A stretch of 64,000 bases of DNA from JAYVJH01 sp043777595. Its GTDB lineage: Bacteria > Bacteroidota > Bacteroidia > Cytophagales > Spirosomataceae. Below are positions 18,365 through 27,423 of the stretch, piece after piece (within the stretch, counting starts at the first letter, position 1; every line of letters starts with the position of its first letter). Position numbers and translations under genes: made by a program. The notes beneath the pieces are model-generated. The model made no database searches, was not told the origin of the DNA, and was given only the letters and a program-made list of their open reading frames with translations. The stretch is from NCBI GenBank assembly GCA_043777595.1, contig JAYWHT010000004.1, positions 13,656-77,655 of the forward strand, read 5' to 3'.

Positions 18365-18446
18365 TAGGGTTTTATTTAGAAATTTAAAAAATATATTAGA
18401 GTAATTGAGTTTTCTGAAAATTTTTGAGGTAAAAAAATTACGATTC

Positions 18447-18500
18447 CTTGGTCTGTGTCTCACAGACCAGAGCAATGTCCTGTGGAGACACAGGCCACGG
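18447..18500. repeat. Palindromic repeat element upstream of SusC
   Basis: Two hairpins, GGTCTGTGTCTCACAGACC (18450-18468) and CCTGTGGAGACACAGG (18479-18494), whose arms also pair with each other to make one imperfect inverted repeat. It lies about 85 bases before the SusC start. This kind of CTGTG-TCTC-CACAG palindrome looks like a dispersed genomic repeat; it could shape the 5' leader of the susC mRNA. Confidence 0.6.
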
Positions 18501-18587
18501 AGCAACGTGCAAATAAAAATTTGAGTAATAGATTCTTACATTTACGCATTTTTGCATTTTATTATTTACACATTACTAATCAGATAT

Positions 18588-19508
18588 TTAACTCTTTGTA
18601 ACTGCATGCCCACCAAACTCGTTGCGTAGTGCAGCTACTACTTTGCCAGAAAACGTATCGTCTTGCAAAGACCTGTATCGCATCATCACTGACATAGCAA
18701 TTACGGGTGTTGGTACGCCCAGTTCCAAGGCTGTTTCGAGTGTCCATTTTCCCTCGCCCGACGACTGCATTACGCCTTTGATGGTTTCTAATTTTGGGTC
18801 TTTGCCAAAAGCATCGGCGGTGAGTTCCATGAGCCAGCTTCGTACCACCGACCCCTGATTGAACAACTTCGCTACGGCTTCAAAATCAATGTCATAATGG
18901 CTTTTTTCAAACACCTCGAAGCCCTCGGCTATGGCTTGCATCATACCGTATTCTATGCCGTTGTGTACCATTTTTACAAAATGCCCACTACCTGCCAGAC
19001 CCGTATAAAGATACCCATCGGCAACGGCAATAGACTTGAAAACAGGCTCACAATAATCGAACACTTCTCGCTCGCCACCTACCATGGCACATACTCCATT
19101 TCTGGCTCCGCTTACTCCTCCGCTCGTACCACAATCTAAGAAGTCAATGCCACTCTCTTTCAATAAGTTATGGCGAGCTACCGATGTTTTATAAAACGAA
19201 TTTCCACCTTCAATTACAATGTCGCTTTTGTTTAGAAGTAAAGCCAAATCTGAAACTACTCTATCTACAATTTCGCCTGCGGGTATCATCAGCCAAATTA
19301 CTTTTCTGCCTTTTAACTGGCCAACCAAATCGGCCAAACTGTTGGCCGCTACAACGCCCTCCGCTTCGATTTTTGAGCGACTCTCAGCCGATACGTCAAA
19401 AGCCACAACCTCAAAACCTTTGTCTTTGAGATTGAGTGCCAACGGATAACCCATTTTACCAAGTCCTACTACACCAATTTGCGTTATGCTTTCTGTTTGG
19501 TTATTCAT
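18588..19508 (-). CDS. gnd: 6-phosphogluconate dehydrogenase, decarboxylating (short GndA/YqeC type)
   Basis: A 306-residue enzyme of the short, typically NAD-preferring class, converting 6-phosphogluconate to ribulose 5-phosphate and CO2. The N-terminal dinucleotide fold is GVVGLGKMGYPLALNL, followed by the DCGTSGGVSGARNGVCAMVGG substrate-binding signature near residue 125 and GSGHFVKMVHNGIEYGMMQ with the catalytic Lys and Asn near residue 180. It lies 159 bases downstream of gluconokinase in the same direction; together they route gluconate through 6-phosphogluconate into the pentose phosphate pathway. Confidence 0.93.
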   Translation of the reverse strand: MNNQTESITQIGVVGLGKMGYPLALNLKDKGFEVVAFDVSAESRSKIEAEGVVAANSLADLVGQLKGRKVIWLMIPAGEIVDRVVSDLALLLNKSDIVIEGGNSFYKTSVARHNLLKESGIDFLDCGTSGGVSGARNGVCAMVGGEREVFDYCEPVFKSIAVADGYLYTGLAGSGHFVKMVHNGIEYGMMQAIAEGFEVFEKSHYDIDFEAVAKLFNQGSVVRSWLMELTADAFGKDPKLETIKGVMQSSGEGKWTLETALELGVPTPVIAMSVMMRYRSLQDDTFSGKVVAALRNEFGGHAVTKS

Positions 19509-19591
19509 TTTTGTTGTCTAATGTATTGTTTGAAGAAATCTGATTTGTCTTTTTAGCTTACAGAACTCTCTGAATTTCACAGAAAAATTCC

Positions 19592-19676
19592 GTATTTTTC
19601 TGTACTTTTATTTTGATAATTTACTAATTTACAGCACTGCATTTAACTCACGACACCATACTCACGACTATTTAAG
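19592..19676 (+). repeat. Dispersed ~107-bp repeat, partial copy 2
   Basis: ATTTAACTCACGACACCATA then CTCACGACTATTTAA matches the conserved end of copies 1 and 3, with about 8 bases missing between the two CACGAC boxes. Its end supplies the last codon and the stop of the gluconokinase gene. Confidence 0.55.
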
Positions 19677-21107
19677 AGATTGATATATATTCTTAAATTT
19701 TTCTAATTGCGTGTTATAAAATGTTTTATCGTCAATCTGCGGAGCAAAAATCACAACTGGGGGATTGGCTGACAAATGTTCAAAATCGTGAATATAGTCT
19801 AATGCCCGCATCACCATCAGGGTAGCGCCCCAAGCCGAATGTTCGTTGGTTTGGGTAACGTGTACATTCAGCCCCAACACGTCAGACAATAGCTGCAACA
19901 CAATGGGCGAAACCGCCGAGCCACCACCCACTTTGACCGACTTAAATGTTTGATTTTGTAAAACGCCAATACTTTCGACTATCTGCTTGACGTTGAGCAA
20001 AATACCCTCCATGAGTGCCTTGGCCAGGTGCCGTCTCGAATGGTGCATTTTGAGGCCATGAAATGTCCCTGTCGCCGCCGAGTCCCAGACTGGCGCACGC
20101 TCGCCTTGCATATATGGCACGCACATTACGCCCTCTGCCCCAGCCGCAACGCTGTCTATCCATTCATAAAAAGTACCATAATTGTTGTCAGCAAAGTTTT
20201 TGACAAACCATTCAACCACAATGCCCCCATTGTTTGAGCCTCCGCCTACCACGTAGTGATTGGGTGCCAAATAATAACAAAAAGTGCTTTTGTTGTTGTT
20301 AATCAATGGTTTTTTAACAACAGCTCTGGCCGCCGAACTTGTGCCAACCGTAACCGCAATCGTACCTTCTGACACCGCCCCAGCACCCAAATTGGCCAAA
20401 CAACCGTCGCTCGCACCTATGACAATATTTGTACCTTTTGGAAACAATATGCTATCTACGCAAGTCCTGATGGTGAGGGTGTCTATTGGAGTAGATAGCT
20501 TGTCGGTGCTAAGGTTGAGCCTTTGTAGGCACGGCTCGTACCATTGGTTTTGGTGAATGTCAAACATTCCAGTAGCACTTGCAACTGAAAAATCGACTTC
20601 ATAATGCCCCGTTAATTTATGCCAAATCCATTCTTTAATGCCAATCAATTTATGTGCTTTCGACAACCAATCTGTATTGTTTTGCGTTGCCCAGAGTAAC
20701 TTAGCGAAAGGTGTCATGGCATGAAGTGGCACACCTACCGACTCATAAAAAACATCACCTTCGGTACTCAAAATAGCCTCTACGGTGGCTTCGGCACGGT
20801 TGTCAGACCATATCATGAGATCGGTAAGTGGATTTCCATCGGCATCAACGGGCATAATTGAGTGCATGGCTGCGCTAAAACCTACTCCAGCCAATGTGTA
20901 AGATACATCGACAGAATCTAAAACTCGATTGACCGATGCACGTACAGCTTCCCATATTGTTTCGGGTTTCTGAACGGCTTGATTGACTGTTGGATAAAAC
21001 GTTGGATACGACACCCCAGCCGTAACCAAGGCATAGCCACGCTGGTCGAATGCGATTACTTTGGTGCTGGTAGTGCCGAGGTCAAGGCCAATAAAATAGG
21101 GAGTCAT
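19668..21107 (-). CDS. gntK: FGGY-family carbohydrate kinase, probably gluconokinase
   Basis: A 479-residue FGGY kinase. Motifs are the N-terminal phosphate-binding YFIGLDLGTTSTKVIAFD, the SAAMHSIMPVDADGNPLTDLMIWSDNRA region near residue 95, the second ATPase phosphate loop TVGTSSAARAVV near residue 258 and KSVKVGGGSAVSPIVLQLLSDVLG near residue 390. The adjacent 6-phosphogluconate dehydrogenase gene favours gluconate over xylulose or glycerol as the substrate. It heads the minus-strand series gluconokinase, gnd, susC, susD. The last codon and stop lie in a dispersed repeat. Confidence 0.85.
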   Translation of the reverse strand: MTPYFIGLDLGTTSTKVIAFDQRGYALVTAGVSYPTFYPTVNQAVQKPETIWEAVRASVNRVLDSVDVSYTLAGVGFSAAMHSIMPVDADGNPLTDLMIWSDNRAEATVEAILSTEGDVFYESVGVPLHAMTPFAKLLWATQNNTDWLSKAHKLIGIKEWIWHKLTGHYEVDFSVASATGMFDIHQNQWYEPCLQRLNLSTDKLSTPIDTLTIRTCVDSILFPKGTNIVIGASDGCLANLGAGAVSEGTIAVTVGTSSAARAVVKKPLINNNKSTFCYYLAPNHYVVGGGSNNGGIVVEWFVKNFADNNYGTFYEWIDSVAAGAEGVMCVPYMQGERAPVWDSAATGTFHGLKMHHSRRHLAKALMEGILLNVKQIVESIGVLQNQTFKSVKVGGGSAVSPIVLQLLSDVLGLNVHVTQTNEHSAWGATLMVMRALDYIHDFEHLSANPPVVIFAPQIDDKTFYNTQLEKFKNIYQSLK

Positions 21108-21254
21108 TTGGTAGAATTAAAATTTAAAGTCAGACCGTGTCGTTTTACATCACAAATTTAGGGTTGTTACCAAATCTATTTTTTGTATAATTCCTGCATT
21201 TTTTTGTACAAATTAGTCAGAAGTAAAAAAGTATTTTTAGCTTTATTTTGATTT

Positions 21255-21297
21255 TAAGGTAGTAAATTATAACTTTAACTTTTAATTTACTACCTTA
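21255..21297. promoter_or_regulatory. Inverted repeat immediately upstream of the DUF4143 ATPase gene
   Basis: Perfect 14-bp arms TAAGGTAGTAAATT and AATTTACTACCTTA, separated by 15 bases, end 4 bases before the ATG at 21302. The position fits an operator or a 5'-leader hairpin controlling translation of that gene. Which applies cannot be decided from sequence. Confidence 0.6.
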
Positions 21298-21301
21298 TTT
21301 T

Positions 21302-22465
21302 ATGATTGTTCGCAATATAACTAACTCATTAGTAGAAGATTTAAGCTATTTTTCAGCTATCGGAATCATTGGCCCACGGCAAGTAGGAAAAACAACTTTG
21401 GCCAAATATTTGCAAACACAACTTTCGACCGATTCTATTTATTTAGACCTCGAGCTACCATCAGATAGGCGACTTTTGACAGATGCCGAGCAGTTTTTAC
21501 GGTTTCATCAAAATAAGTGTGTTGTAATTGATGAAATTCAACGAATGCCTGCACTATTTGAGTTATTGAGGGCATTGATAGACATGGACAGCCGCTCCGC
21601 TCGCTTTATTATTTTGGGTTCGGCTTCGCCAACCATTATCAAAGGTAGTTCCGAAACACTCGCTGGGCGTGTGGCTTATACGGAGCTTATGCCTTTTTCA
21701 AGAAACGAAACTATATCGCAATTTGACCTTGCACAGCACTGGCTTTGGGGCGGTTTTCCGAAGGCTTTATTGGCACCCAATGCAACATTGGCCTCTCGTT
21801 GGATAGGCTCATTTATTACTACTTTTATTGAACGAGATTTAACAGAACTTGGTACGCAGGTTACAACGCCATTGGTACGAAAACTATTAGAAATGATTGG
21901 CTACTTACACGGCAATATACTAAATGTCAGTGATTTGAGTCGTTCTCTGGGCGTGAGCCAACCAACCATCGGTCGCTATTTAGACTTGCTCGAAGGGGCG
22001 TTTATGATAGTACGATTACAGTCTTATTTTACGAACATAAGTAAACGAATCGTAAAATCACCAAAAATTTATATTAGAGATTCTGGCATTTTACACTATT
22101 TATCAAATATACGTTCTTATGAGCAATTACTTTCAAATCCGTTGGTTGGTGCATCATGGGAGGGTTATGTGATTGAGCAAATTAGGCGGGCTACAAATTC
22201 TGACTGGCAGCATTTTTACTACCGCACCCAAAAAGGTGCCGAATCTGACTTGTTTTTGATTAGCCCATTAGGTAAAAAAATTTGTATCGAAATTAAACTA
22301 TCTCTCAATCCTGCTATTTCACGAGGGTTTTATGAAACATTGACCGATTTAAAACCTGACCATCGGTTTGTGATTATACCCACAGGACAAAGTTATCCAA
22401 AGTCAGACGATGTCTGGGTAATGAATTTAGATGAATTTTTACAAACACAATTACCTACCTTTTAG
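21302..22465 (+). CDS. AAA ATPase with DUF4143 domain
   Basis: A 387-residue ATPase with the Walker A IGPRQVGKTTLAKY (residues 24-37), Walker B region CVVIDEIQRMP near residue 75, a sensor-like RFIILGSASP near residue 100, and a C-terminal DUF4143 part ending with YYRTQKGAESDLFLI and KICIEIKLS, the PD-(D/E)XK-like acidic/lysine pattern typical of this family. DUF4143 proteins are numerous in Bacteroidota and of uncertain function. The stop overlaps the convergent AraC gene by 4 bases. A perfect inverted repeat precedes the start. Confidence 0.9.
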   Translation: MIVRNITNSLVEDLSYFSAIGIIGPRQVGKTTLAKYLQTQLSTDSIYLDLELPSDRRLLTDAEQFLRFHQNKCVVIDEIQRMPALFELLRALIDMDSRSARFIILGSASPTIIKGSSETLAGRVAYTELMPFSRNETISQFDLAQHWLWGGFPKALLAPNATLASRWIGSFITTFIERDLTELGTQVTTPLVRKLLEMIGYLHGNILNVSDLSRSLGVSQPTIGRYLDLLEGAFMIVRLQSYFTNISKRIVKSPKIYIRDSGILHYLSNIRSYEQLLSNPLVGASWEGYVIEQIRRATNSDWQHFYYRTQKGAESDLFLISPLGKKICIEIKLSLNPAISRGFYETLTDLKPDHRFVIIPTGQSYPKSDDVWVMNLDEFLQTQLPTF

Positions 22466-23379
22466 TCCCCCAATTTCTGAAACTGTTTGGGGGTTTGGCT
22501 TGTCATTTGTTTGAAAAAATGCGAAAAATGCGCTACGTCCGAAAAATTGAGTTCGTAAGCAATTTCCGAAATCGTTTTGTCCGAATATTTAAGTAGCGAT
22601 TTTATTTCAATCAGTAACCGTTCTTGAATGATACTACTGGCTGTTTTCTGGCTTTGTTGTTTTATCAAACGGTTCAAGTGGCTTGGCGTAACGTGCAGCA
22701 TATCGGCATATTCACGTACTCCGTGTAAGGTTTTGTGGTGAATTTCAATGAGTTTTTTGAAGCGTTCCAAAATAGACGTATTGCTGCGGTTGGTTTCGGT
22801 AATAATTAAATTTTGTCGGCTGTAACTCCTATGGGCTGTGATAAACAACTGAAATAAATAAGAGCCAATCATCCACTCACGGTTGGGTACGTTTTGTTGT
22901 AGTTCGTTTTCGATTTTCAAAATCAAGTTTTTGATTTCCAATGTTTCTTCTTTGTTGAGTTCAAATAAAGGCATACCATTACTCAAAAAAGGAAATTGCT
23001 GCTGCAAATAATTAAAATTGGGAACGACTTTTTCAATAAAACTTTCGCTAAAAAACAAATAATAACCGTAGTAGCCTAGACTCGGATTGTCAAAACGTAA
23101 AAGTTTGTCTGGCGATTTGAAAAAAATAGAATTGGGTGTCGATTTAAACGCCAAGTGGTTGATTTCTATGTTTGTATGGCCTGTGAGATTTAGTCCTAAG
23201 ATAAAAAAATTGGTTTTTGAAGGCCCAAAATACGGCCTGATACCGTCTGTCGAATAGACCTCAATGCCTTCGACGGCGTAGATTTTGGTAATACGATTAT
23301 TACCAAAATCTTCTGCTTGTTCGGTACGATGAATAGCCCTAAACGCAGTAAGGTCATATATGGGTACATGAGTTGGCAA
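22462..23379 (-). CDS. AraC-family transcriptional regulator
   Basis: A 305-residue regulator: an N-terminal cupin-like sensing region (residues 1-170) and a C-terminal AraC/XylS double helix-turn-helix from about residue 205. The second helix-turn-helix signature ISEIAYELNFSDVAHFSHFFKQMTSQTPKQFQ is clear. It binds DNA in the cytoplasm. No adjacent gene on its strand identifies a target; its 3' end overlaps the convergent DUF4143 gene by 4 bases. Confidence 0.9.
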   Translation of the reverse strand: MPTHVPIYDLTAFRAIHRTEQAEDFGNNRITKIYAVEGIEVYSTDGIRPYFGPSKTNFFILGLNLTGHTNIEINHLAFKSTPNSIFFKSPDKLLRFDNPSLGYYGYYLFFSESFIEKVVPNFNYLQQQFPFLSNGMPLFELNKEETLEIKNLILKIENELQQNVPNREWMIGSYLFQLFITAHRSYSRQNLIITETNRSNTSILERFKKLIEIHHKTLHGVREYADMLHVTPSHLNRLIKQQSQKTASSIIQERLLIEIKSLLKYSDKTISEIAYELNFSDVAHFSHFFKQMTSQTPKQFQKLGD

Positions 23380-23601
23380 ATCAAAGTAGTTTTAAACAAA
23401 AAAATCAAGAATCAATTTAGCTTGAAGTACGCTATGCAGGAGTGTCAATAATACGGTACCTATCACAGTAAGTAGTGATAGCATTTAAAAAAGGTTATTC
23501 TGAAACACTATTTTCAGAATACAAAATTAGGGCTGCTAACCCTTTTTGAAATTGTATAATTATAACATTTTTTTGTATATTTTGAGCCTATCGCGGGACA
23601 T

Positions 23602-26600
23602 TCACCTCACCAAAACCACAGCCCCACGTTTGGTGATGCGAGAAAGCCCCGGGGCGTAGTTGGGTCTGAACGATACTGTCCAGGCGTAGCTCATTGGTGG
23701 GTACGATACCCCTCTAAATGTGCCGTCCCATTTTTGGGTAATGTCGGTGCTATAAAAAACAACCTCACCCCAGCGATTGAAGATTCTAAATTCGAGGTCT
23801 AAAAAATGGTCTCCATACAAGTCAAGTTTGTCGTTGAGACCATCGCCATTGGGCGTAAATACCTCTGGCACGTAGATTTGTGGTTCGCAGCGTACTAGTA
23901 CTTTGGCTGTATCGGTAACAATACAACCCTCTGGATTACTGATTCTGACGGGATACGCCCCTGCCTGGCTGACTGTAATTCGTGGTTCTTTTTGTTCGCT
24001 TCTGAGCCACAAATAACTTAGATTTGGCGCACCCCTTATGATAAGCAAAGCAGAGCGACTGTCGATTTCACAAAGCGGTACTTCTTTGGTCATATCATAA
24101 ACGGGGCGTGGCACAAACTCAACCTTTACGTCGTCGGCATCGGTACAGCCTGTTAATGAGTTGGTTACGTCTATTTTGTATGTTCCTGCTTTTGAGACAA
24201 TTATCCTTTTGGTTGTATCAGATGTTGTCCAAATGTATTTATTGCCAACTAAAACGGGGCCAGTGGGAGTCAAAATAACGGTATCGCCAATACACTTGAT
24301 GCGGTCGGGGCCGAGGTTTACAAATCGTTCGGGCGTGAGACCGACCACAATATCGTTTAATTTGGTTTCGCAGCCCGTGTTGTCGGTTACTTTGACGTTG
24401 TATTTGCCGGGCGATAGGTTTTTGAGCAAAGCGGCATTTGTACCAATAGCCATACCAGCGGTGTTTGTCCAACTGTAAGCTGTGGGCGTACCTGCCGTGG
24501 CCGCAATCGTAATTGTGCCAGCGGTTGGCTGCGTACATCGGGCATTGGTGATGGTAGGGGCGATTCTTAAATTATTAACTGCCTCTAACTTAAAACTCGA
24601 ATCAGTGGCACACACTGCCGCATTGCCAGTCAATAAAACTTTATACGTTCCTTGTCCAATATTATTCAAAATAGTAGTACCGTTACCAACGGGCATATTG
24701 GTTGGGTCAGTCCATTGGTATTTATAAATGGCGTTTGGCGTAACTCCAGCAACGACAATGCTACCGTCCTTGATGGTGCAACCCGTTGGTGGTGTGAGTG
24801 TGGCTTGCAATCGGGCTTTTGGTAAAGCCCTAACAATAAGAGTATCGGTATTGATGCACTGTGTCGCATCGTTTTTGACCTGTACGGCATAAGTACCTGC
24901 TTGTTTGACGGTAATGGTCTGAGTTGTTTCGCCAGTATTCCACCTAAAACTATCCCAACGGGCGCCTGTTGCTCTTTTGGCATCTAACAAAATACTGGTA
25001 TTGGCACCAATACAAAGACTGGTATCTGCCCCAAGCGGAAACGCTGGCGGCTTGCGAACGATGATTTGCCCTCGGGCAGTGGCTGGGCATTGGCCTTCTT
25101 CGCCATTGGCCACCACCAACTGATACGCACCCGACTGGGCGTTGGTAATTGTTATTTTTTTTGTACGCCCTACCACAAAACCATTCCTGAGCCACAGGTA
25201 GCGTTCGGCGGTTACGCCAGCGTCCAAGTCGAGGGTATTTACGCAAGTGTCCAATGGCGAGCGCAAGCGTGGCGTTTCGGGGGTGGCTATGATGGTTACG
25301 TTTTTAGAAATAAGCGTATCTTTACATTGATTGACCAACCGCAAACTGACTTTATAAGTACCTGCCTTGGCGTAGGTGTGGGCTTGCATGGCTTGCTTGC
25401 CCGATACAGGAGGAGTGTTGTCGCCAAAGTTCCATGTGTAGGTATCTTTGAGTGGGTCGCACAGGGGCGATGATTGAAAATTAGTAGGTCGCCCCGAGCA
25501 AGTATCAGATACCGTAAAGCCAGGCCCTGTTGATGGCTCTGTAAAATTTTGGACAAAATTGGGTAGCCCTAACTGGCTTTTGCGACCAGCCAAATAAATA
25601 CCGTCTGCTATAAATTTTACGCTTAGTTGAGAGTCTTCGTTAGGTACATTGACTACCCCCAAATATTCACTGTCTTTGATGGCCAAGTATATTTTACCGT
25701 CTGAGCCAATCTGTAATGCCCCATAAACTTGCGTGGCAGAGCTGTCTATTAGTATTTTGGAGTCGGATATTCGAGTGGAATCTTTGAGCGCAAGGTCAAA
25801 TTGCCACAGTCGAGACGGAGCGGCGGCTGTGCTATTGCCCGACAATGACACGTACATTTTTGACCCATCTGGCGAAAACTCAATACCATAAGCCTTTGGT
25901 GGTGCAGGCCCCAGGTCGAGTGTAAGTGGTTTGCCCGAAATATTACCTGTTGAGTCATTAAAATCAAAAATTTGTACAATATTTCGGGCTGGGCCTGGCA
26001 CTACAATCACTATTTTTTGTTTGCCCGTGCTATCTTTTGGCGAAAATTTCATGTAGCCCTCACCCTGATTTGGTTGAGTTTGAGCTACACCAGTCGGATA
26101 TACCCCCGACTCTCGTAGCCCTGCATTGGTGGCATGATAGACCCTAAAAATATTGTTGCCGTAGTCGTGTGTTACAACCCAGTAAGTAGAGTCTCGGTCG
26201 TTTCTGACAGACGCAATTCGCTCAGTAGTAGGGTTTTGTAGTGGTATATTTTTTTGTACAACCTCGCCTTTGCCCATATTTCGGCGCATATCTACTATGC
26301 TATAACTAAACTGCTTTGTACCGTTTATTTCGGACGTTGTAAAGACATAATACAAATACTCGCAGCCTCGGCAAGTGGGTTGTGGTACAATCAAGGCCGA
26401 CTGTGCTGAATTGGGGCTACCTTTGAGTTTGGCTGTGTCTTTGGAAGCCATCACAGCATGGCCTTTGTCATAAATCGTAATGCCGTCTGTATAAAAAAGC
26501 AACTTGCCCTTGCTGTTAGAAATCGACGTTGTACCTTCGGGAGTGTTCAGTTGGCCGTCTGTCAATGGTCTGGGTGAGCCTCCCGAAAAGTCAAGCCCTG

Positions 26601-27195
26601 CGTTGCTACCAAAATACCACTTGGCACCTTCTTTTTTGCTTTGTTCCAAACATACTTTTACTTGCGTTTTGTTTTCGTAGCTACAACCATTGCTATATGT
26701 TACCTGAACCGAATAACAACCTGAGCTGTCGGTTGTTATGGTCTGGGTGGTGTCGCCTGTTGGGTACCACAAATATTTTGCCCCCGACGGTGCTAACAAT
26801 GGATATGGGTCGATTTTGTATTTGGTATTGGGGCAAATCATCGTGTCTTTTTTCCATTGCTGAAACTCAGGTGGTAGTTTGCCAATGTTTACGGTGTCGG
26901 TAACAGTTTGAGGCAAGCCCGCTACCGTGCGAGTGAGCGAAACAGTAAAAGTACCTGCTTGCATATAAAAATGTTTGGGGGCTTTTTTGGCCGATGTACC
27001 ACCATCACCAAAGTTCCATTGCCATGCGGTAGCTGTTTTGAGCGTATCTGCAAAAATTGTAGAGTCCACCTTACAGCCAGCATCTGGGGCGCAAAGCCGC
27101 CCTTTTATTACAAACTTAACCTGCGCCTGCACCTGCTGAATACAGCAAAAACAGGCCACGAGCCACAATAAAAGTATGTACTGGTGTTTTCTCAT
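23602..27195 (-). CDS. Giant PKD-domain surface protein with type IX secretion (type B) sorting domain
   Basis: A 1197-residue exported protein: signal peptide ending near VQAQ, a PKD domain (WNFGDGGTSAKKAPKHFY near residue 60), a region of propeller-like repeats (about residues 190-560; PDGSKMYVSLSG), a second PKD domain (WNFGDNTPPVSG near residue 590), several further Ig-like repeats, and a C-terminal gliding-motility/CHU_C type B sorting domain beginning PEVFTPNGDGLNDKLDLYG with FNRWGEVVFYS and KWDGTFRG. Such proteins are exported by the type IX system and placed on the cell surface. The divergent PorP/SprF gene 228 bases away is the usual partner. Confidence 0.9.
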   Translation of the reverse strand: MRKHQYILLLWLVACFCCIQQVQAQVKFVIKGRLCAPDAGCKVDSTIFADTLKTATAWQWNFGDGGTSAKKAPKHFYMQAGTFTVSLTRTVAGLPQTVTDTVNIGKLPPEFQQWKKDTMICPNTKYKIDPYPLLAPSGAKYLWYPTGDTTQTITTDSSGCYSVQVTYSNGCSYENKTQVKVCLEQSKKEGAKWYFGSNAGLDFSGGSPRPLTDGQLNTPEGTTSISNSKGKLLFYTDGITIYDKGHAVMASKDTAKLKGSPNSAQSALIVPQPTCRGCEYLYYVFTTSEINGTKQFSYSIVDMRRNMGKGEVVQKNIPLQNPTTERIASVRNDRDSTYWVVTHDYGNNIFRVYHATNAGLRESGVYPTGVAQTQPNQGEGYMKFSPKDSTGKQKIVIVVPGPARNIVQIFDFNDSTGNISGKPLTLDLGPAPPKAYGIEFSPDGSKMYVSLSGNSTAAAPSRLWQFDLALKDSTRISDSKILIDSSATQVYGALQIGSDGKIYLAIKDSEYLGVVNVPNEDSQLSVKFIADGIYLAGRKSQLGLPNFVQNFTEPSTGPGFTVSDTCSGRPTNFQSSPLCDPLKDTYTWNFGDNTPPVSGKQAMQAHTYAKAGTYKVSLRLVNQCKDTLISKNVTIIATPETPRLRSPLDTCVNTLDLDAGVTAERYLWLRNGFVVGRTKKITITNAQSGAYQLVVANGEEGQCPATARGQIIVRKPPAFPLGADTSLCIGANTSILLDAKRATGARWDSFRWNTGETTQTITVKQAGTYAVQVKNDATQCINTDTLIVRALPKARLQATLTPPTGCTIKDGSIVVAGVTPNAIYKYQWTDPTNMPVGNGTTILNNIGQGTYKVLLTGNAAVCATDSSFKLEAVNNLRIAPTITNARCTQPTAGTITIAATAGTPTAYSWTNTAGMAIGTNAALLKNLSPGKYNVKVTDNTGCETKLNDIVVGLTPERFVNLGPDRIKCIGDTVILTPTGPVLVGNKYIWTTSDTTKRIIVSKAGTYKIDVTNSLTGCTDADDVKVEFVPRPVYDMTKEVPLCEIDSRSALLIIRGAPNLSYLWLRSEQKEPRITVSQAGAYPVRISNPEGCIVTDTAKVLVRCEPQIYVPEVFTPNGDGLNDKLDLYGDHFLDLEFRIFNRWGEVVFYSTDITQKWDGTFRGVSYPPMSYAWTVSFRPNYAPGLSRITKRGAVVLVR

Positions 27196-27423
27196 TTGTT
27201 AATTTTGGTGGTGTATTGATAACGTAAAAATCGTTTTAAAATTTCATATATAGATACGCAAAATAATGATTCAATGTTTCAATATAACATTTTATTGGAA
27301 AAACCGTTTCTTTGTATGATATTTAACGGCTGATTTTTATTTAGGCAAAATTTTTGCTACAATTTTATAACTAAGACGGAACAGATGCCACAGCCGTTGG
27401 CCAACACGTTTATTTTTTTTGTT

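Noticed and set aside
18365..18505. N-terminal extension of the SusC frame (47 residues)
   Set aside because: It translates the palindromic repeat at 18447-18500, precedes a perfect signal peptide starting at 18364, and has no family support.
23460..23481. CTATCAC/GTGATAG inverted repeat upstream of the AraC gene
   Set aside because: A 7-bp stem in AT-rich DNA could occur by chance, and it lacks a T-run or a clear link to a start; too weak to call as an operator.
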